Source: Hymenobacter properus
GTDB taxonomy: Bacteria; Bacteroidota; Bacteroidia; Cytophagales; Hymenobacteraceae
Reading direction: 5' to 3'
Assembly: GCF_015694735.1 (NCBI RefSeq)
Contig: NZ_JADQDP010000003.1
Location: 620,001 to 684,000, forward strand
Length of the DNA: 64,000 nt
Made by a program: the position numbers and the translations under genes. Shown piece by piece: positions 51,221 to 59,239 of this stretch (position 1 is the stretch's first letter; each line of letters begins with the position of its first letter). The notes under the pieces are model-generated. The model was not told the DNA's origin, did no database searches, and saw nothing but the letters and a program-made list of their open reading frames with translations.

Positions 51221-51532
51221 ATGGCCAGCAAAACCACCACCGGCATCCTGTGCTTCGCAGGCGGCGCGCTCACCGGCGCGGCCCTTGGCTTGCTCTACGC
51301 CCCCGAACCCGGCAGCGAAACCCGCTCCTGGCTTAGCTACCAACTGGAGAAGTACCGCTCCGTGCTGGCCGACCTCACCGACAGCCTCGTGACCAGCCGC
51401 GAAGGCCTGGGCCAGTCCTCGGCCAAAAGCGAAGGCCAGCGCGTGATTTCCGACGCCAAATCCAAAGCCGAACAACTCCTCGGCGACGTCGACCAGCTCA
51501 TCAACCAAATCAACTCCCGCAAGGGCGCTTAA
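51221..51532 (+). CDS. YtxH domain-containing membrane protein
   Basis: Protein of 103 residues from the ATG at 51221 (ASKTTTGILCFAGGALTGAA), a Gly-rich membrane helix (about 7-24). The YtxH hallmark LGLLYAPEPGSETRSWLS follows, then a coiled-coil tail (LEKYRSVLADLTDSL, KAEQLLGDVDQLINQINSRK). The family occurs across Firmicutes and Bacteroidota and is linked to envelope or general stress. Its place after nusB matches other Bacteroidota. Confidence 0.85.
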   Translation: MASKTTTGILCFAGGALTGAALGLLYAPEPGSETRSWLSYQLEKYRSVLADLTDSLVTSREGLGQSSAKSEGQRVISDAKSKAEQLLGDVDQLINQINSRKGA

Positions 51533-51547
51533 CTTTTTTCGGGACGC

Positions 51548-51632
51548 TAAGCACTTGACGGAATGGGTGATTGAGGGAACGACCGATAAAATTCAGTCTT
51601 CGCTCACTCATCCATTCCGTCCTTTGTGCTTA
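51548..51632. repeat. Inverted repeat between ytxH and isocitrate dehydrogenase
   Basis: TAAGCAC...GACGGAATGGGTGA (51548-51570) pairs with CTCATCCATTCCGTC...GTGCTTA (51605-51632) with small bulges. The sequence style (GTGATTGAG, CACTCA) recalls the heptanucleotide palindromes nearby, but unit structure is less clear. Confidence 0.6.
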
Positions 51633-51658
51633 CTCCCAATCACTCATTACCCAGTACG

Positions 51659-52657
51659 ATGCACGTAGTAACCCTTATTCCCGGCGACGGCATAGGCCCC
51701 GAAATCACGAAAGCGGTAACCGATATTTTCGCCGCGGCGCAGGTGCCGGTGCAATGGGAAGAGCAGAACGCGGGCCAGACCACCTTCGACCAATCTGGCG
51801 AATTGATTCCGAACGCCCTGCTCAAGTCGCTGGAGAAGAATAAGGTGGCCCTCAAAGGCCCCATCACCACGCCGGTGGGCAAGGGCTTCCGCAGCATCAA
51901 CGTGACGCTGCGCCAGAAGTACGACCTCTACCAAAACGTGCGCCCTAGCCGCACCACGCCCGGCATCAAAACCCGCTACGAAGGCATCGACCTCGTGCTC
52001 TTCCGCGAAAACACTGAGGGCCTGTACTCCGGCCTCGAAATGTGGGACGAGCGCCTCGGCATTGCCGACGCCGTGGCCCGCGTGACGGTGGAAGGTTCGC
52101 GCAAAATCTGCCGCGCCGCCTTCGCCTACGCTGCCAAGCACGGCCGCAAAAAGGTGACCCTGGCCCACAAAGCCAACATCATCAAAATGGCCGGTACGTT
52201 GATGATTAACGCCTGCAAAGAAGCCAGCTTGGAGTTCCCCGAGATTGTGTTCGAGGACAAAATCATCGACAACATGTGCATGCAGCTCGTGGGCAAACCC
52301 GAGCAGTTCGACGTGATTGTGACCACCAACCTGTTTGGCGACTTGCTGTCGGACCTCTGTGCTGGCCTTGTGGGCGGCCTGGGCGTGGTGGCCGGCGCCA
52401 ACATCGGCGACAACATGGCCATTTTCGAAGCCGTGCACGGCTCGGCTCCCGACATCGCCGGCCAGGGCAAGGCCAACCCCACCGCCCTGCTCCGCTCGGC
52501 CATCATGATGCTGCACCACATCGGCGAGCATGCCAAAGCCGAGCAAATCGACAAAGCCCTGGAAGCTACGCTGATGAACCAAGAGGAATGCACCGGCGAC
52601 CTCGGCGGCAAAGCCAGCACCAGCCAGTTTGCCCAGAGCATCATTGCTAAGCTGTAG
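51659..52657 (+). CDS. Isocitrate dehydrogenase (NAD+), isocitrate/isopropylmalate family
   Basis: Cytoplasmic decarboxylating dehydrogenase of 332 residues. The ATG at 51659 gives MHVVTLIPGDGIGPEITKAV, the family N-terminus. The substrate-binding and catalytic blocks are TPVGKGFRSINVTLRQKYDL, NVRPSRTTPGIKTRYEGID, FRENTEGLYSGLE, KANIIKMAGTL and LFGDLLSDLCAGLVGGLGVV. The NAD-site loop GSAPDIAGQGKANPTALLRS follows. RENTEGLYSG points to the NAD-isocitrate type and not to LeuB. It feeds the TCA cycle. A REP-like repeat follows its stop. Confidence 0.88.
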   Translation: MHVVTLIPGDGIGPEITKAVTDIFAAAQVPVQWEEQNAGQTTFDQSGELIPNALLKSLEKNKVALKGPITTPVGKGFRSINVTLRQKYDLYQNVRPSRTTPGIKTRYEGIDLVLFRENTEGLYSGLEMWDERLGIADAVARVTVEGSRKICRAAFAYAAKHGRKKVTLAHKANIIKMAGTLMINACKEASLEFPEIVFEDKIIDNMCMQLVGKPEQFDVIVTTNLFGDLLSDLCAGLVGGLGVVAGANIGDNMAIFEAVHGSAPDIAGQGKANPTALLRSAIMMLHHIGEHAKAEQIDKALEATLMNQEECTGDLGGKASTSQFAQSIIAKL

Positions 52658-52673
52658 TTGCCCAAAGTTTTAG

Positions 52674-52764
52674 CTGTCATCCTGAGCGTCGCGAAGGACC
52701 TTATCACCGCCGAACAACTGTTGTTCTAACGTGAGAAGGTCCTTCGCGACGCTCAGGATGACAG
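52674..52764. repeat. REP-like palindrome, GGACCTT family (copy F)
   Basis: Arms start CTGTCATCCTGAGCGTCGCG and end CGCGACGCTCAGGATGACAG, with GAAGGACCTTATCAC inside. The interior has the palindrome AACAACTGTTGTT, shared with the copy at 56834. The GCGTCGCG centre shows paired change relative to the GCGCAGCG of copies A and B. Confidence 0.9.
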
Positions 52765-52780
52765 TAACTACCCCCCGAAT

Positions 52781-53287
52781 ATGAAATACCAGATTCTCTT
52801 GGCGGCCACGCTTCTGCTGGGCGCCTGCAACCGCGACAAAAACGAGGCCGGCACCGAAGGCATGAACGCGGCCGCCAACGTGACCTCCGACGCTGCCAAC
52901 CCCACCATCGACAACCCCAACGTGGTGAACGAAAGCGAGGCGGTGAACCCCAATGCACCGGTAATGAAGTTTGCCGAACCAGAGTTTGACTTCGGTGACA
53001 TTCAGCCCGATAGCAAGGTGCATCACACCTTCACGTTCACTAATACCGGCAAGTCGCCGCTGCTGATTGAAGATGCTACCGCTTCCTGCGGCTGCACCAC
53101 GCCCAGCTGGACGAAAGAGCCCATCGCGCCCGGCGCAGAGGGTAAGATTGAAGTGCAGTTTGACAGCCGCGGCAAGCAAGGCATCATTGGCAAGCAGGTG
53201 GCGGTACGGGCCAACACCCAGCCCACCATCACCACCATTTTCATCAAAGGCAACGTGCTGACGGCCGGCGACAAAAAGCCGCTTTAA
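52781..53287 (+). CDS. DUF1573 lipoprotein
   Basis: Protein of 168 residues with a lipobox signal (MKYQILLAATLLLGAC, Cys16). An Asn/Ala-rich spacer (about 17-65) leads to a DUF1573 domain (about 66-165), an Ig-like fold: KFAEPEFDFGDIQPDSKVHH, FTNTGKSPLLIEDATASCGC, PIAPGAEGKIEVQFDSRGKQ and KQVAVRANTQP. The ASCGCT cysteine pair is typical of the domain. It leads the DUF1573-yajC-ybbR-coaE run found in many Bacteroidota. Its molecular role is unknown. Confidence 0.9.
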   Translation: MKYQILLAATLLLGACNRDKNEAGTEGMNAAANVTSDAANPTIDNPNVVNESEAVNPNAPVMKFAEPEFDFGDIQPDSKVHHTFTFTNTGKSPLLIEDATASCGCTTPSWTKEPIAPGAEGKIEVQFDSRGKQGIIGKQVAVRANTQPTITTIFIKGNVLTAGDKKPL

Positions 53288-53311
53288 TTCGCGCCTCTCT
53301 ATTTTCGCATC

Positions 53312-53644
53312 ATGTTCTTGACTTTGCTTTTGCAGGCCGCTTCCGGGATGGATATCACCCAGCTCATCATTCCCATTGCCATTGGCCTGGTATTTTATTT
53401 TTTCATGGTGCGGCCCCAGCAGAAGCGCACGGCCGACGCCAAGGCGTTCCGGCAGTCGCTGACTAAGGGCTCGCGCATCGTCACCATTGGTGGTCTGCAC
53501 GGCCTGGTGGTTGACCTCACCGACGACACCGTGGTGGTGGAGGTAGACCGCGGCGTGAAGCTGCGTTTCGACCGCACGGCCATTGCCCGCGAGGTGGGCA
53601 GCAAGGCTACCGCAGCGGCCGCCGAAACGCCTGCTGCTAGCTAG
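53312..53644 (+). CDS. yajC: Preprotein translocase subunit YajC
   Basis: Protein of 110 residues: one membrane helix (about 12-30, IIPIAIGLVFYFFMVRPQQK) followed by the conserved KAFRQSLTKGSRIVTIGGLH, then GLVVDLTDDTVVVEVDRGVK and LRFDRTAIA. YajC joins SecDF at the Sec translocon. The tail is Ala-rich. It ends 2 bp before the YbbR-like start. Confidence 0.93.
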   Translation: MFLTLLLQAASGMDITQLIIPIAIGLVFYFFMVRPQQKRTADAKAFRQSLTKGSRIVTIGGLHGLVVDLTDDTVVVEVDRGVKLRFDRTAIAREVGSKATAAAAETPAAS

Positions 53645-53646
53645 CC

Positions 53647-54366
53647 ATGGCCGGGCCCCTGAGTCGGGCCGGCCGGCTCGTGCGCTGGTTTGTGCGGCCG
53701 TTCGCGGGCCAGGAGCCTAGCTTCTACCGCGCCGTGACCGCATGCTTACTGGCGGCCGGCCTGTTCTGGCAGATGAATGCCCTGAACAAGACCTATACCA
53801 CGCGGGTAAACTGCCCGCTGGCCTGGCACTACGACTCGGCCCGCTACGTGCCGCTGCGGCCATTGCCGGCGGCGCTGCCGGTCACCGTCACGGGCCAGGG
53901 CTGGCGCTTGCTGCGGGCCAATATGGGCTGGGGCACGCACCCCGCCGACCTGCGCCCCGTGCCCTTGCCCGGCACCCGCTACCTGCCACCCGAGGCCTGG
54001 CACCGCGGCCTGCAAACGGCGCTGGAAGGCGTGCAGGTGAATGAATGGGCTGGCGATACCCTGCGCCTCACCTTCGACCGCTACGCCACGCGAAAGCTGC
54101 CGCTTGTGCTCATGTCCGATTCGGCCCGTGAGAAAGCTGCACGCCTGACGCCGGCTGTAGCCGTTTTCCGAGGGCCAGCCACTTTGGTCAATGGGTTGCC
54201 CAGCCCCTACCCCGTCGCCTTGCCGCCGGGCACCCCGGATGCCGACGGAACAGAAGTCGAATTGGTGACACCTTCGCGGGTGCGCTCGTCCGTTTCTACC
54301 GTGCGCGTCAATCAAACGTCTCAAACGCCGGCCCGACGCCGGGCGGCCAAAGCCCCCAAATCCTGA
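53647..54366 (+). CDS. YbbR/CdaR-like membrane-anchored protein
   Basis: Protein of 239 residues: N-terminal basic region, one membrane helix (about 30-46, VTACLLAAGLFWQMNAL), and a periplasmic part of YbbR-like repeats (TYTTRVNCPLAWHYDSARYV, ALPVTVTGQGWRLLRANM, RKLPLVLMSDS). It ends in a basic tail (TPARRRAAKAPKS). In Firmicutes YbbR regulates diadenylate cyclase DisA/CdaA; no cyclase gene is near here. It sits between yajC and coaE with gaps of 2 bp each, so it is translationally coupled. Its partner is unknown. Confidence 0.75.
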   Translation: MAGPLSRAGRLVRWFVRPFAGQEPSFYRAVTACLLAAGLFWQMNALNKTYTTRVNCPLAWHYDSARYVPLRPLPAALPVTVTGQGWRLLRANMGWGTHPADLRPVPLPGTRYLPPEAWHRGLQTALEGVQVNEWAGDTLRLTFDRYATRKLPLVLMSDSAREKAARLTPAVAVFRGPATLVNGLPSPYPVALPPGTPDADGTEVELVTPSRVRSSVSTVRVNQTSQTPARRRAAKAPKS

Positions 54367-54368
54367 TT

Positions 54369-54974
54369 ATGTTGCGCATTGGCATTACCGGCGGCATCGG
54401 CTCGGGCAAGAGCATTGCCAGCCGCTTGTTTCAGGCCTTGGGCGTGCCCACCTACGACGCCGACTCACGCGCCCGCTGGCTGATGGAAAACGGGGTCGAA
54501 TTGCGAGAACAACTCAGCGCCGCTTTCGGCCCGGGTACGTACGACGCTGCCGGACGGCTCAATCGCGCGGCATTGGCCGGCACGGTGTTCAACAACCCCG
54601 CGCTGCTGGCCCAACTCAATGGCTTGGTGCACCCGCACGTGGGCACCGATTTTGAAACCTGGGCCGCCACGCAGGCCGCGGCCGGCTACCCCTACGTGCT
54701 CAAAGAAGCCGCCCTGCTCTTTGAGGCAGGTTCCTACAAGCAACTCGACCGCATCATCACGGTGTACGCCCCATTAGCGGTGCGTGAGGCCCGCGTGCTC
54801 CGGCGCGACGCGCACCGCTCCCTGGCCGATGTGCAGGCCATCATGGCCAAGCAGATGAGCGAGGAGGAAAAGATGCAACGGGCCGATTATGTATTGACCA
54901 ACGACGACGTGCAGCCGTTGCTGCCCCAGGTGCTGGCTTTGCACGCGGCCTTTAGCCGGCCCACCGGGGCATAA
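54369..54974 (+). CDS. coaE: Dephospho-CoA kinase
   Basis: Cytoplasmic enzyme of 201 residues that phosphorylates dephospho-CoA at the 3' position, the last CoA step. The P-loop is GITGGIGSGKSI; other family blocks are LGVPTYDADSRARWLM, LNGLVHPHVG, YVLKEAALLFEAGSYK and a lid VLRRDAHRSLADVQAIMAKQ. The end ADYVLTNDD is typical. It is the last gene of the plus-strand operon starting at 52781. Confidence 0.95.
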   Translation: MLRIGITGGIGSGKSIASRLFQALGVPTYDADSRARWLMENGVELREQLSAAFGPGTYDAAGRLNRAALAGTVFNNPALLAQLNGLVHPHVGTDFETWAATQAAAGYPYVLKEAALLFEAGSYKQLDRIITVYAPLAVREARVLRRDAHRSLADVQAIMAKQMSEEEKMQRADYVLTNDDVQPLLPQVLALHAAFSRPTGA

Positions 54975-55001
54975 AAAAGGCTGCTTCTTTCGAAACAGCC
55001 T
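54973..55001 (-). terminator. Rho-independent terminator of the ArsR gene
   Basis: On the minus strand AGGCTG...CAGCCT with an inner TTTCGAAAG pairing is followed by TTTTTT. It lies 24 bp beyond the ArsR stop and touches the coaE stop on the other strand. Confidence 0.75.
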
Positions 55002-55024
55002 CCTCTTTGCTCAACTCTCTCCAG

Positions 55025-55345
55025 CTATAACCGGCCCGAGTAGTCCTCCAAGGTGTCAATTACTTTGAGCAGTTGGGGCACCGCCAGGGAGTAATAAATC
55101 TTGGTGCCCACCTTGCTCGATTTCAGCACGCCCCGGTCCTTGAGGGTGATGAGGTGCTGCGAAGCAATGGCCTGCGGGAGGTCGAGGGCCTGGTAGATAT
55201 CGGTAACGGACATTTGGCTGTCTTTGCCCTTGGTCTTGCCCAGCAGGTCAACAATAGCCAGTCGTTTGGGATGCGAGAGAACCTTGAGCATAGCCGCGGC
55301 ACGGTCCAACTGTTGCGCTTCAACACGCGAATGCAATGGTTTCAT
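55025..55345 (-). CDS. ArsR-family winged-helix transcriptional regulator
   Basis: Protein of 106 residues from the ATG at 55345 (MKPLHSRVEAQQLDRAAAML); the frame to 55435 is longer but without family support. The winged-helix core is LKVLSHPKRLAIVDLLGKTK, MSVTDIYQALDLPQAIASQH (recognition helix) and LKDRGVLKSSKVGTKIYYSL. The C-terminal helix serves dimerisation. There is no Cys-rich metal site, so it is probably not a metal sensor. It is divergent from the amino-acid dehydrogenase at 55589, a possible target across the 243-bp gap. Confidence 0.88.
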   Translation of the reverse strand: MKPLHSRVEAQQLDRAAAMLKVLSHPKRLAIVDLLGKTKGKDSQMSVTDIYQALDLPQAIASQHLITLKDRGVLKSSKVGTKIYYSLAVPQLLKVIDTLEDYSGRL

Positions 55346-55588
55346 GAAGTCGATAAAAAGTGTACGGGAAAATGGAAGCGTAGAATAAATGAAATACAGC
55401 CGTGTTACCGAGGTAGTTCCGACAGCACTATGCAAAATAGGGGAAAATCGATTTATTCTCCACTACAATACTTAAGTATTCGAAGGTTTTAGTTCTATTC
55501 GAAATGCAATTCGAAACCTCGGCGGGGGCAGCAAATGCCGCCTACCTTTACGGCCCTGTTTGGAAAGACGCTTTTTTGAGTTCAACCG
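55346..55588. promoter_or_regulatory. Divergent promoter region ArsR / dehydrogenase
   Basis: AT-rich around 55370-55500, with a TACCTTTA sequence (55543-55550, close to TAnnTTTG) 39 bp before the dehydrogenase start. Both genes read away from the region, so an ArsR autoregulatory operator is expected here; no clear dyad was identified. Confidence 0.35.
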
Positions 55589-56818
55589 ATGCTTGACCTG
55601 CTGACAAAATTTGAAAACAAGCGCCCCGAGATTGTGTTCGAGTGGCAAGATTCCGAAACCGAAGCCGAGGGCTGGGTCGTCATCAATTCCTTGCGGGGCG
55701 GGGCCGCCGGCGGTGGCACGCGCATGCGCAAGGGCCTCGACAAACGCGAGGTAGAAAGCCTGGCAAAGACGATGGAAGTCAAATTCACGGTATCGGGTCC
55801 GGCAATTGGCGGGGCAAAATCGGGCATTAACTTCGACCCGCAAGACCCACGCAAGCGCGGGGTACTCGAACGCTGGTACCGGGCCGTTTTCCCACTGCTG
55901 AAAAATTATTACGGCACCGGTGGAGACCTTAACGTGGATGAGATACATGAGGTTATTCCTATCACTGAGGAATACGGTCTTTGGCACCCGCAGGAGGGCG
56001 TGGTGAACGGCCACTACCGCGCCACCGAACCTCAAAAAATCCAGAAGCTGGGCCAGCTCCGCCAAGGCGTTATCAAGGTGGTAGAAGACGCTACCTTTTC
56101 GCCCGACCTGGGCCGCAAGTACACCGTAGCCGACCTCATCACCGGCTACGGCGTGGCCGAGGCCGTGCGCCACTACTACCGCCTCTGGCCCGGCACCGAC
56201 CTGCGCGGGCAGCGCGCCATCATCCAAGGCTGGGGCAACGTGGGCGCAGCCGCTGCTTACTACCTGGCCGGCCAAGGCGTGCGCATTGTGGGCATTATTG
56301 ACCGGGCCGGCGGCTTGCTGAGCACCGAGGGCCTGGGCCTGGAGGAAATCCGGGCGCTGCTGCTGGCTCGCCAGGGCAACGCACTGACGGGCATCAACCT
56401 GCTATCGTTTGCCGAAATCAACGAGAAAATATGGTCGGTGGGGGCTGATATTTTCATTCCGGCCGCCGCTTCGCGCCTCGTGACCAGAAGCCAAGTGGAA
56501 CAGCTAGTGGCTGGGGGCCTCAAAGTGATTAGCTGCGGCGCCAACGTGCCGTTTGCCGACCCCGAAATTTTCTTCGGCCCCACCGGTGTCTTTGCCGATG
56601 AGCGCACGGCTGTCATTCCCGATTTCATTGCCAACTGCGGCATGGCCCGTGTGTTCGCCTACCTGATGGAAACCGGCGCCGAAATCACCGACCAAGCCAT
56701 TTTTGCCGACACCTCGCGCATCATTGGCGCGGCTCTGGAGCGCACCCATGCCGAGAATGCGCAGCCCACCGGCATTGCGCAACGCTCGTTTGAGATGGCG
56801 CTGCGGCAGCTGGTGTAA
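55589..56818 (+). CDS. Glu/Leu/Phe/Val dehydrogenase family protein
   Basis: Cytoplasmic oxidoreductase of 409 residues. The dimer/substrate block is GAAGGGTRMRKGLDK, the catalytic lysine lies in GPAIGGAKSGINFDPQD, and the Rossmann motif is QGWGNVGAAAAYYLAGQG. The lid region is NCGMARVFAYLMETGAE. It belongs to the same superfamily as the leucine dehydrogenase at 48669 but differs in length and in the GGAKSGI (not GGGKAVI) motif, so a glutamate-type or unassigned substrate is more likely. The divergent ArsR gene may control it. Confidence 0.85.
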   Translation: MLDLLTKFENKRPEIVFEWQDSETEAEGWVVINSLRGGAAGGGTRMRKGLDKREVESLAKTMEVKFTVSGPAIGGAKSGINFDPQDPRKRGVLERWYRAVFPLLKNYYGTGGDLNVDEIHEVIPITEEYGLWHPQEGVVNGHYRATEPQKIQKLGQLRQGVIKVVEDATFSPDLGRKYTVADLITGYGVAEAVRHYYRLWPGTDLRGQRAIIQGWGNVGAAAAYYLAGQGVRIVGIIDRAGGLLSTEGLGLEEIRALLLARQGNALTGINLLSFAEINEKIWSVGADIFIPAAASRLVTRSQVEQLVAGGLKVISCGANVPFADPEIFFGPTGVFADERTAVIPDFIANCGMARVFAYLMETGAEITDQAIFADTSRIIGAALERTHAENAQPTGIAQRSFEMALRQLV

Positions 56819-56833
56819 CCAGCAGTTGCTCGT

Positions 56834-56937
56834 AATCGGCTGCCATCCGGAGCACCGTGAAGGACCTTTTCACTGCTGAACAACTGTTGTTCTAGCGTGA
56901 GAAAGTCCTTCGCGGCGCGCTGGATGACAGCCGATAT
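56834..56937. repeat. REP-like palindrome, GGACCTT family (copy G, degenerate)
   Basis: ATCGGCTGCCATCCGGAG...GATGACAGCCGAT pairs with several mismatches. The interior GAAGGACCTTTTCAC and the AACAACTGTTGTT centre match copy F, so F and G are the closest relatives. Ten mutations or so give this copy a worn look. Confidence 0.8.
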
Positions 56938-56978
56938 AGCGTCCTAACTCGCAGCATTTTTATTTGCTAACAATTTGA

Positions 56979-57000
56979 TAACTTTGACGCCCTACTTTTG
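56979..57000 (+). promoter_or_regulatory. Candidate tandem -7 elements before the LOG-family gene
   Basis: TAACTTTG (56979-56986) and TACTTTTG (56993-57000) both match TAnnTTTG, with TTTG tracts upstream (56963-56966 and 56974-56977) at imperfect spacing. The gene starts at 57055. Confidence 0.4.
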
Positions 57001-57002
57001 GT

Positions 57003-57022
57003 CGCCCCGCCTTCGGGGCGAT
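57003..57022 (+). promoter_or_regulatory. GC hairpin in the 5' leader, possible attenuator
   Basis: CGCCCCG-CCTT-CGGGGCG followed by ATTTTGTTTTTG looks like an intrinsic terminator placed before the start codon. It would sit in the transcript from the upstream promoter element. Confidence 0.4.
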
Positions 57023-57054
57023 TTTGTTTTTGTAGGAACTCCCACCTCGACAAT

Positions 57055-57924
57055 ATGTCTACTCTGAAAAAACCCAAAACCAGCAAAACCAAAATTGCTG
57101 ACGACCTGCTGAATGCCGGCAGCGGCAAAACCATCAAGCAACCCAACGTCAACGACGACAAGCTCACTTCCATCACGGAGATGCGCCAGAGCACCCACGG
57201 CGAAAGCACCATGGCCCTGGAAGACGAGCAGCGCCTGCGCAAAGCCTTCGTGGACAAGGACTGGAACGAGATTAAAATTGCCGACAGCTGGCAGATTTTC
57301 AAGGTGATGGCCGAGTTTGTGGAGGGCTTCGAGAAGATGTCCAAAATCGGCCCCTGCGTGAGCATCTTCGGCTCGGCCCGTACCAAGCCCGAGAATCCCT
57401 ACTACCAGATGGCCGAGGAAATTGCCTCGAAGCTGGTGCGTCACGGCTACGGCGTTATCACGGGTGGCGGCCCGGGCATTATGGAAGCCGGCAACAAGGG
57501 CGCCCGTGCCGAGGGCGGTAAGTCGGTGGGCCTCAACATTGAGCTGCCCTTCGAGCAAACCCACAACATCTACATCGACCAGGACAAGTGCATCGACTTC
57601 GACTACTTCTTTGTGCGCAAGGTGATGTTTGTGAAGTATGCGCAGGCTTTTGTGGGCATGCCCGGCGGCTTCGGCACGCTCGACGAGCTGTTTGAAGCCA
57701 TGACGCTGATTCAGACCAAGAAAATCAGCCGCTTCCCCATCGTGCTGGTGGGCTCGGCCTACTGGAACGGCCTGTTCCAGTGGATTAAGGACGTGATGCT
57801 GCACGAAGAGCACAACATCTCGCCCGAGGACCTGAACCTGGTGCAGATTGTGGACGACGCCAGCGAAGCCGTGAAAATCATCGACGACTTCTACCACAAG
57901 TACCTGCTGTCGCCAAACTTCTAA
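57055..57924 (+). CDS. LOG-family protein (TIGR00730-like nucleoside 5'-monophosphate phosphoribohydrolase)
   Basis: Cytoplasmic protein of 289 residues; the ATG at 57055 (MSTLKKPKTSKTKIADDLLN) follows a good leader. Both LOG motifs are present, GGGPGIMEAGNKGA and PGGFGTLDE, in a Rossmann fold (about 95-280). LOG enzymes hydrolyse N-glycosidic bonds of nucleotides such as cytokinin or AMP. Residues 1-90 form a charged, Lys-rich extension not needed for activity. The gene ends 28 bp before a terminator. Cytokinin production is possible for a plant- or soil-associated cell, but AMP-type activity is more general. Confidence 0.88.
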   Translation: MSTLKKPKTSKTKIADDLLNAGSGKTIKQPNVNDDKLTSITEMRQSTHGESTMALEDEQRLRKAFVDKDWNEIKIADSWQIFKVMAEFVEGFEKMSKIGPCVSIFGSARTKPENPYYQMAEEIASKLVRHGYGVITGGGPGIMEAGNKGARAEGGKSVGLNIELPFEQTHNIYIDQDKCIDFDYFFVRKVMFVKYAQAFVGMPGGFGTLDELFEAMTLIQTKKISRFPIVLVGSAYWNGLFQWIKDVMLHEEHNISPEDLNLVQIVDDASEAVKIIDDFYHKYLLSPNF

Positions 57925-57951
57925 ACCGCCCCGGTTTAATCGTGTTGTCAG

Positions 57952-57980
57952 AAAGCCGCTTCTTCGGGAGCGGCTTTTTT
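57952..57980 (+). terminator. Rho-independent terminator
   Basis: Stem AAAGCCGCT-TCTTCGGG-AGCGGCTTT followed by TTT, 28 bp after the LOG gene stop. Confidence 0.85.
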
Positions 57981-58015
57981 GTGGCTAGTTTGCGCCGCCC
58001 CGCTGCCGTGTCTCC

Positions 58016-59212
58016 ATGCAAAATACCGTCGTTGCCGCTGATTCTGATTTTGACTACCTCATAGTCGGGGGCGGCGCCGCAGGCCTCAGCCTGGCGTTCC
58101 ACATTGCGCAGGAACCACGGTTGGCGACGAAAAGGGTACTGATTATTGAGCCAGAAGCCAAAGACCAGAACGACCGCACCTGGTCGTTCTGGACCGATGA
58201 ACCCACGGTTTTTGATGGCGTTGTGACCCACGAATGGAGCCAGATAGCCTTTCGCAGCCCCGGCTTTGATAAGGTTATCAACCTCGGGCGCTACCGCTAC
58301 AAAACCATCAACGGCCTGGATTACTACCACTTTGTGCGGCGTGCGCTGGCCGACAATCCGCAGTTCCGCTTTGAACAGGGCAGTGTGACGGCCCTGGAAA
58401 ACACGGCATCAGGCGTGCGCGCCGCCACCGCCACCGGCAAATTCACTGCGCGCTATGGCTTCGATAGCCGCCCGCCGGACCTGGCGAAGCTGCAGCAGCC
58501 CGCGCGACACCGCTACCTGCTGCAGCACTTCGTGGGCTGGGAGGTGGAAACTGACGTGGATGTGTTCGACCCGATAACCATGGAATTCATGGATTTTCGC
58601 GGCGAGCAACACCATGAGGCACGATTTATCTATGTGCTGCCTTATGCACCACGCAAAGCGTTGGTGGAGTACACGTTGTTTTCAGAAAATGTGCTGCCAA
58701 AAGCAGAGTACGAGGCTGCTATTCGTGCCTATCTGACCGATACGCTGGGCTTGAAAAGCTTCCGTATAACAGCCGAGGAAATGGGGGCCATCCCGATGAC
58801 GGACCACCCACTACCCGCTCGCGACGGGGCGCACATCATCAACCTCGGCACGCGCGGCGGGCGGGCCAAACCCAGTACCGGCTACGCCTTCAAGCGCATC
58901 CAGCAGCATTCGGCCCGGCTCGTGGCGGCCTTGGCCAGCACCGGCCACCCGCCGGTTGACGTGACTGGCGATAGATGGCAATTCCGGCTGTTCGACACGT
59001 TACTGCTTGATATTATGAAGCGGCATGGCGAGAGCACGCGCGACATTTTCCGGCAGCTATTTGAGCGCAACCCGGTGGAGCGCATCTTCCGCTTTCTGGA
59101 CGAAACCACCTCGTGGGTCGATAATTTTCGCATCATGAATTCGGTGTCGCCATGGCCGTTTATGCGCTCTATTGTGCACGTGCTGCGCGGCCGGCCGGGC
59201 CAGCGCCACTAG
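58016..59212 (+). CDS. Lycopene cyclase family protein (CrtY-type)
   Basis: Flavoprotein of 398 residues that cyclises the ends of lycopene to beta-carotene. The FAD-binding Rossmann motif DYLIVGGGAAGLSLAFHIAQ is at the N-terminus; EAKDQNDRTWSFWTDEP is the lycopene-cyclase signature. Further blocks are FDSRPPDLA, LQHFVGWEVETD, FYVLPYAP-like (FIYVLPYAPRKALVEYTLFS) and HIINLGTRGGRAKPSTGYAF. The result fits orange-red pigmentation. Other carotenoid genes are not in the window. The start ATG follows a stop-terminator region. Confidence 0.9.
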   Translation: MQNTVVAADSDFDYLIVGGGAAGLSLAFHIAQEPRLATKRVLIIEPEAKDQNDRTWSFWTDEPTVFDGVVTHEWSQIAFRSPGFDKVINLGRYRYKTINGLDYYHFVRRALADNPQFRFEQGSVTALENTASGVRAATATGKFTARYGFDSRPPDLAKLQQPARHRYLLQHFVGWEVETDVDVFDPITMEFMDFRGEQHHEARFIYVLPYAPRKALVEYTLFSENVLPKAEYEAAIRAYLTDTLGLKSFRITAEEMGAIPMTDHPLPARDGAHIINLGTRGGRAKPSTGYAFKRIQQHSARLVAALASTGHPPVDVTGDRWQFRLFDTLLLDIMKRHGESTRDIFRQLFERNPVERIFRFLDETTSWVDNFRIMNSVSPWPFMRSIVHVLRGRPGQRH

Positions 59213-59239
59213 CTGAGCCCGGGCCCTTCAGCAGTTCAT

